Assembly: GCA_963969395.1 (NCBI GenBank)
Contig: OZ017798.1
Location: 10,036,173-10,100,172 of the forward strand
Length of the DNA stretch: 64,000 bases
Direction of reading: 5' to 3'
Source of the DNA: Pseudoscleropodium purum
Lineage: Eukaryota > Streptophyta > Bryopsida > Hypnales > Brachytheciaceae
The notes beneath the pieces were generated by a model. The model was not told where the DNA came from. It was given only the letters and a program-made list of their open reading frames with translations, and made no database searches. A program made the position numbers and the translations under genes. Shown piece after piece: positions 60,600 through 64,000 of the stretch; position 1 is the stretch's first letter, and the number at the start of each line of letters is the position of its first letter.

Positions 60600-60735
60600 T
60601 TTCATCCAATTCCATGCGTCATTCATTCATTTTGCAATTTTTCATCCATATCGAGTTCCATTCATCCCTTCTAGCACCTTTTGGAATCTTTCATCCATCT
60701 ATGCAGTTTTTCATCCATTTCGTACTTCATCCATC
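60600..60735. repeat. TTTTTCATCCA degenerate tandem repeat
   Basis: TTCATCC or CATCCAT occurs about eight times at 10-25 base spacing. It is the complement of the theme at 1700-2105. The small plus-strand frames here are by-products of the repeat. Confidence 0.65.
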
Positions 60736-60839
60736 CAAACTGCCCTATTCACACTGCATAAAGTTTTAAAATTGTTTTTTCGATTACTTTTAGCTACTTT
60801 CCGTTTTTTAGTGTTTTTAGTCTACTTTTAAGCTATTTT

Positions 60840-62624
60840 TTCTACTTTTTAGACTACTTTCTACATACTTTTTCAATAAAAATTAAAAAGTAACCTAAAA
60901 ACTAAAATTTTTATTCTACACTTTCATTACTAATCAAGGAAGAGAGAGATTATAAATCGTAGAACATATTGTAGTTGGAAAAGAAGAAGATGGTTAAATA
61001 AGAGTCATGATCCCATCCTTGCTATCTTCTTTGAGAGGCTTGTAGAATTTCAAGATCTCACAATCTTCTTCAAATCAAGAGGAAAGAATTGCTTTTAGTA
61101 ACCAACCAGACCTACGAGTCATTTTCTATTTTTTTAGATTATAAGCTACTTTTGAATAGTCAATGAGATTTATATAGTTGCATTCAAAATTGGACTTGAC
61201 ATAATATTCTTAGTATTTTGAAGAAGCCTGCAACAAAGGTAACCATTCAAAGAAGAATGAAGATTGATTGGAGCTTTTTATTTCTACCTCAAAATATTTT
61301 TAGTCCAAAGACTATATGAATATAGACCAAAATATTGCGGTTTAGTAGAAGCCATGTATGGCTATAATAATACTTGGAGTCATGTGTTTAAATTGTTCTA
61401 AACTATCATGCCCTAGTAGTTTGCAAGGATTTGAATAGTATCACAAAGACAATAGAATTCAATTTTGGAAGATTTTCATTAGATGTTTTTTGGAGGCATT
61501 GGAGGGCCATTTTATACATGTTTCCCATATTGTGAATTAGCCACTACTAGCCAAAATAAAGAATAATAAATAAATAAATGATATTTTTTAATTCAAAAAA
61601 TAAAATAAAATAATTTTTATTTATATTATTACCTTATGTGACAATATTGTGCTACATCAAACTACTAATAGGGCTAAGTTTCCACAATCCGAGAACTCAA
61701 GGGAACTTGTAGTCTTGTTGAGCATGTGGATTTCATCTAATGGTTACATTGAGAGTTAGTGGGAAGAAAGAAATGCGGTGTTCTACTTCTCAAAAAATGA
61801 GCATAGGTCTTTAGAAGATATGAACTCTCACAAAATTGAAATTGTTTGGTAGTCATTACCATTTAAAATAGAGTCAACAAATAATACATGATGGATATTT
61901 TTCAATCATTCCTATAAGCATTTTCATCCTATTCTTAGAATATTTTAAATTTTTTGTCAAAACTTGTTGACATTTGAAACCACATCTCCAAATATCTTTG
62001 AATTCATTTTTTGGACACTTGAATAAATTTTAATTTTTGTGAAGGACTACTAAATCACAATAAATTTGCATAATGAAAATCTCTTAGAAATATCAAGGAC
62101 AACAATCTCTTATGTGACACTACTTTAATTCAGTGCTTCAAAGTTTATATAGTGGATGATGTAGCAAGTGCTTAAGAGGGATGCTTTGTCCAAATAACTA
62201 TAGGTTCATTGTTTAGAATGCTTTATTTATTTATTTTAAAACAAGAATCAAAGTATTTTATTCTTCAGAGAAAAAAACATCATATTGAGCTTTAGGAGTC
62301 AAACTTTGGTGAAAGCAAGAGAACAAATTACTAATGCTGGAATTTTTTTAAATAAACATTCTAACATTAAAAAATGAAGTAAAATATTCAATAATAGGAG
62401 TCATAATAGCCAGACAATTTGATAATGAGTTCACATAAGCCATGAAAGACTACCCTAATAATGAAATTTAGTATTACCATACTAATTGATTTGAAAATGC
62501 TATGAGAATTTATTCTTAATGAATTCTTTTATCACAAGCATAGATAAAAAAGAGGAGGATCCTTGTAAATATAACTAGTAAAATTTTTTATGAAGGATAA
62601 AAACTTATAGTAGATTGACATTAC
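60840..62624. other. AT-rich stretch, no supported gene
   Basis: No significant open frame, RNA gene or repeat end recognised. Confidence 0.6.
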
Positions 62625-62886
62625 AAAAAAATTCAGCCTTTAGGAAGGCTACGAGTTTTGAACTGACTGAAACCCCCCAGTACAATTAGAGAGGAATTCA
62701 AATTGTTTTTTATTTTTTAATGAAAGCAGCTAATGTGGCACTACTTGTGCCATATCAGCACCACATCATATTTTTTAATTTTTTAATTTTTTAATATTTA
62801 AAAAATTATTATTTTATTTTTCTATACTTGCGCTACGGCATGTCGAAAAACCAAATCTTAGTGGCCTTCCCATGGCTCAGATTTTT
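62625..62886. mobile_element. Miniature inverted-repeat element, related copy at 12.96 kb
   Basis: Left end AAAAAATTCAGCCTTTAGG and right end, read in reverse, AAAAATCTGAGCCATGG pair imperfectly (about three quarters of 26 bases). It is about 262 bp and noncoding. The middle and right parts align with 12955-13100. Superfamily not assigned. Confidence 0.55.
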
Positions 62887-63679
62887 CCTTATGTCCATTT
62901 CCTTCAACTACCTAATTTTGTCATCTTACTTTCAATCCCAATTTTGCCTTAAAAACTAGTCCAAATCTATTCATTTTTTGACAAATCCATTACATGAGAT
63001 TTGAGGGTTTTACAAGACAATGGGTTCCCCAACTCCAAAAACACTAAGAACACTACCAATGACATAGTCTAATGTAGTCAAAAGAGTGTCATGTCATTTT
63101 AAAAAAAAAAATTCAATTTTAAGTTGTTTTTTTCCATTTAAATTTTTTTTAAACAAATTCTAACAATGCCACATTTTTTCCTTGTTGGGGGAACAACAAG
63201 GGAAACAGGCATGAAATGGCCTCCCCCTTCCCCCAATGTCATATAATGATTGCATAATTTAATGTCAACAAGGAGAATCATATCAATCCTTTATTGGTGA
63301 ATAGTTAAGTGTCGTTTGATACATGAAAAGGTACTTATGGGTTGTTTATAGGACAATTATGACTCCACTTATGTGAGTGGTTTTGTAGTTATAGAATAGA
63401 CTACTTTAGAAATTCACAAAAATTACAATTTTAATTGGAAAATTATAATTGTACTTGGGTTTGATTCATGAAACAAGTGCACACCTCTAAAATATATGTT
63501 CTTTCTCTTGGAGTTGGCCCAAGATATTTAGATTGAGTGTAAGTCTGGCAGTTACTACCACTTTGTGTCACAATACATTGAAATTTTAAAATTTTGGATT
63601 TTAAAATTTTGGATTAAAAATTTTGGATTAAATTTTTTTTAAATTCCAACTACCACCACCCTTCTTGTAATTTCAAAAA
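62887..63679. other. AT-rich spacer, no gene seen
   Basis: Contains a short AAATTTTGGATTAAAA microrepeat at about 63585-63640. Nothing else is supported. Confidence 0.5.
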
Positions 63680-64000
63680 CCAACTTGTTTGACAATTAAT
63701 ATGGGACAATTCATCCCATATCTGTACCCATATTTAATATTTAGTACATATTTATAGTTAGTACAATATTCATATCCGGTATTCAATATTTAGTATTCAA
63801 TATCTATTTGTATCCAATATAGTATCCATATCCGACATTTAGTATGTATTTGTATGCGATACTATATCCATATTTGATACTCATATTCAATATGTATTCA
63901 TATGCAATATTGTATCTATATCTTGTATTTCATATTTGAACAACTCAGATTAAACCTCAGAAGATCAATGGCTTGTGGTTTTTTGAGAAATCAATAACGA
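63680..64000. repeat. Inverted copy of the 17.8-kb dispersed repeat, cut by window end
   Basis: Long run of imperfect repeats such as TATCCATATYYGATACTC and ATTCAATATGTATTC, then AACTCAGATTAAACCTCAG, GATCAATGGCTTGTGG and TTGAGAAATCAA. The complement of this order is found at 17825-18030. The element continues beyond the window. Confidence 0.7.

Noticed and set aside
1..64000. CRISPR arrays, bacterial operons or ribosome-binding sites
   Set aside because: The tandem arrays lack unique spacers of regular length, and spliced plant genes rule out a bacterial context.

Overview
The window looks like nuclear DNA of a land plant. It has two intron-bearing genes with GT-AG splice sites, an AATAAA signal, plant-type gene families (an SDE3-like RNA helicase and an NPF/NRT1-PTR transporter), and long AT-rich stretches full of decayed transposons. 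The style of the repeat-borne ORFs (a transposon-like kinase ORF, hAT transposases, repetitive acidic ORFs) makes me lean to a bryophyte, lycophyte or fern rather than a flowering plant. That placement is memory-based inference with low confidence.

Layout. 1-2.1 kb is AT-rich and ends in a degenerate ATGAATG/GGATGAAT array. 2.1-11.5 kb is gene-like in composition and holds the SDE3/MOV10-type helicase (+; four coding exons between 5756 and 10683; 1319 aa). 11.7-51.1 kb is a large transposon graveyard: small inverted-repeat elements, two insertions of one roughly 290-300 bp hAT-type non-autonomous element in opposite orientation, and a different GC-rich hAT-type element with a perfect 8-bp target duplication. 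The same stretch has three diverged copies of an unrecognised repetitive ORF (19.6-22, 23.7-24.7 and 37.8-39.5 kb), a broken protein-kinase-like ORF (27.8-29.6 kb, minus), a decayed ORF block (34.1-36.9 kb, minus), a tRNA-derived SINE-like unit (31.5 kb), and two hAT transposase remnants (41.1-42.2 kb plus; 45.6-49.2 kb minus). A GC-rich degenerate minisatellite with the theme ACCCRCGGTCGCCCC lies just upstream of, and in the same orientation as, most of these ORFs, which suggests a shared promoter or subterminal module. 51.2-57.3 kb holds the NPF transporter (+; four exons; 574 aa) with a tandem duplication in intron 2 and a duplicated, frameshifted copy of its last exon's end. 57.5-64 kb returns to repeats: a 57-bp tandem array split by a CACTA-type miniature element, a decayed ORF of unknown origin, and further dispersed repeats, the last running off the window.

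How the parts relate. The two intact genes are independent: the helicase is expected to act in RNA silencing, the NPF protein as a proton-coupled solute carrier in a membrane. The rest appears to be nested, decaying mobile DNA. Several insertions are datable relative to each other: a hAT-type element in the kinase ORF, a small inverted-repeat element in the third repetitive ORF copy, a CACTA-type element in a tandem array, and about 1.3 kb of foreign DNA inside the minus-strand hAT transposase. The best candidate for something undescribed is the combination of minisatellite leader and repetitive ORF family.
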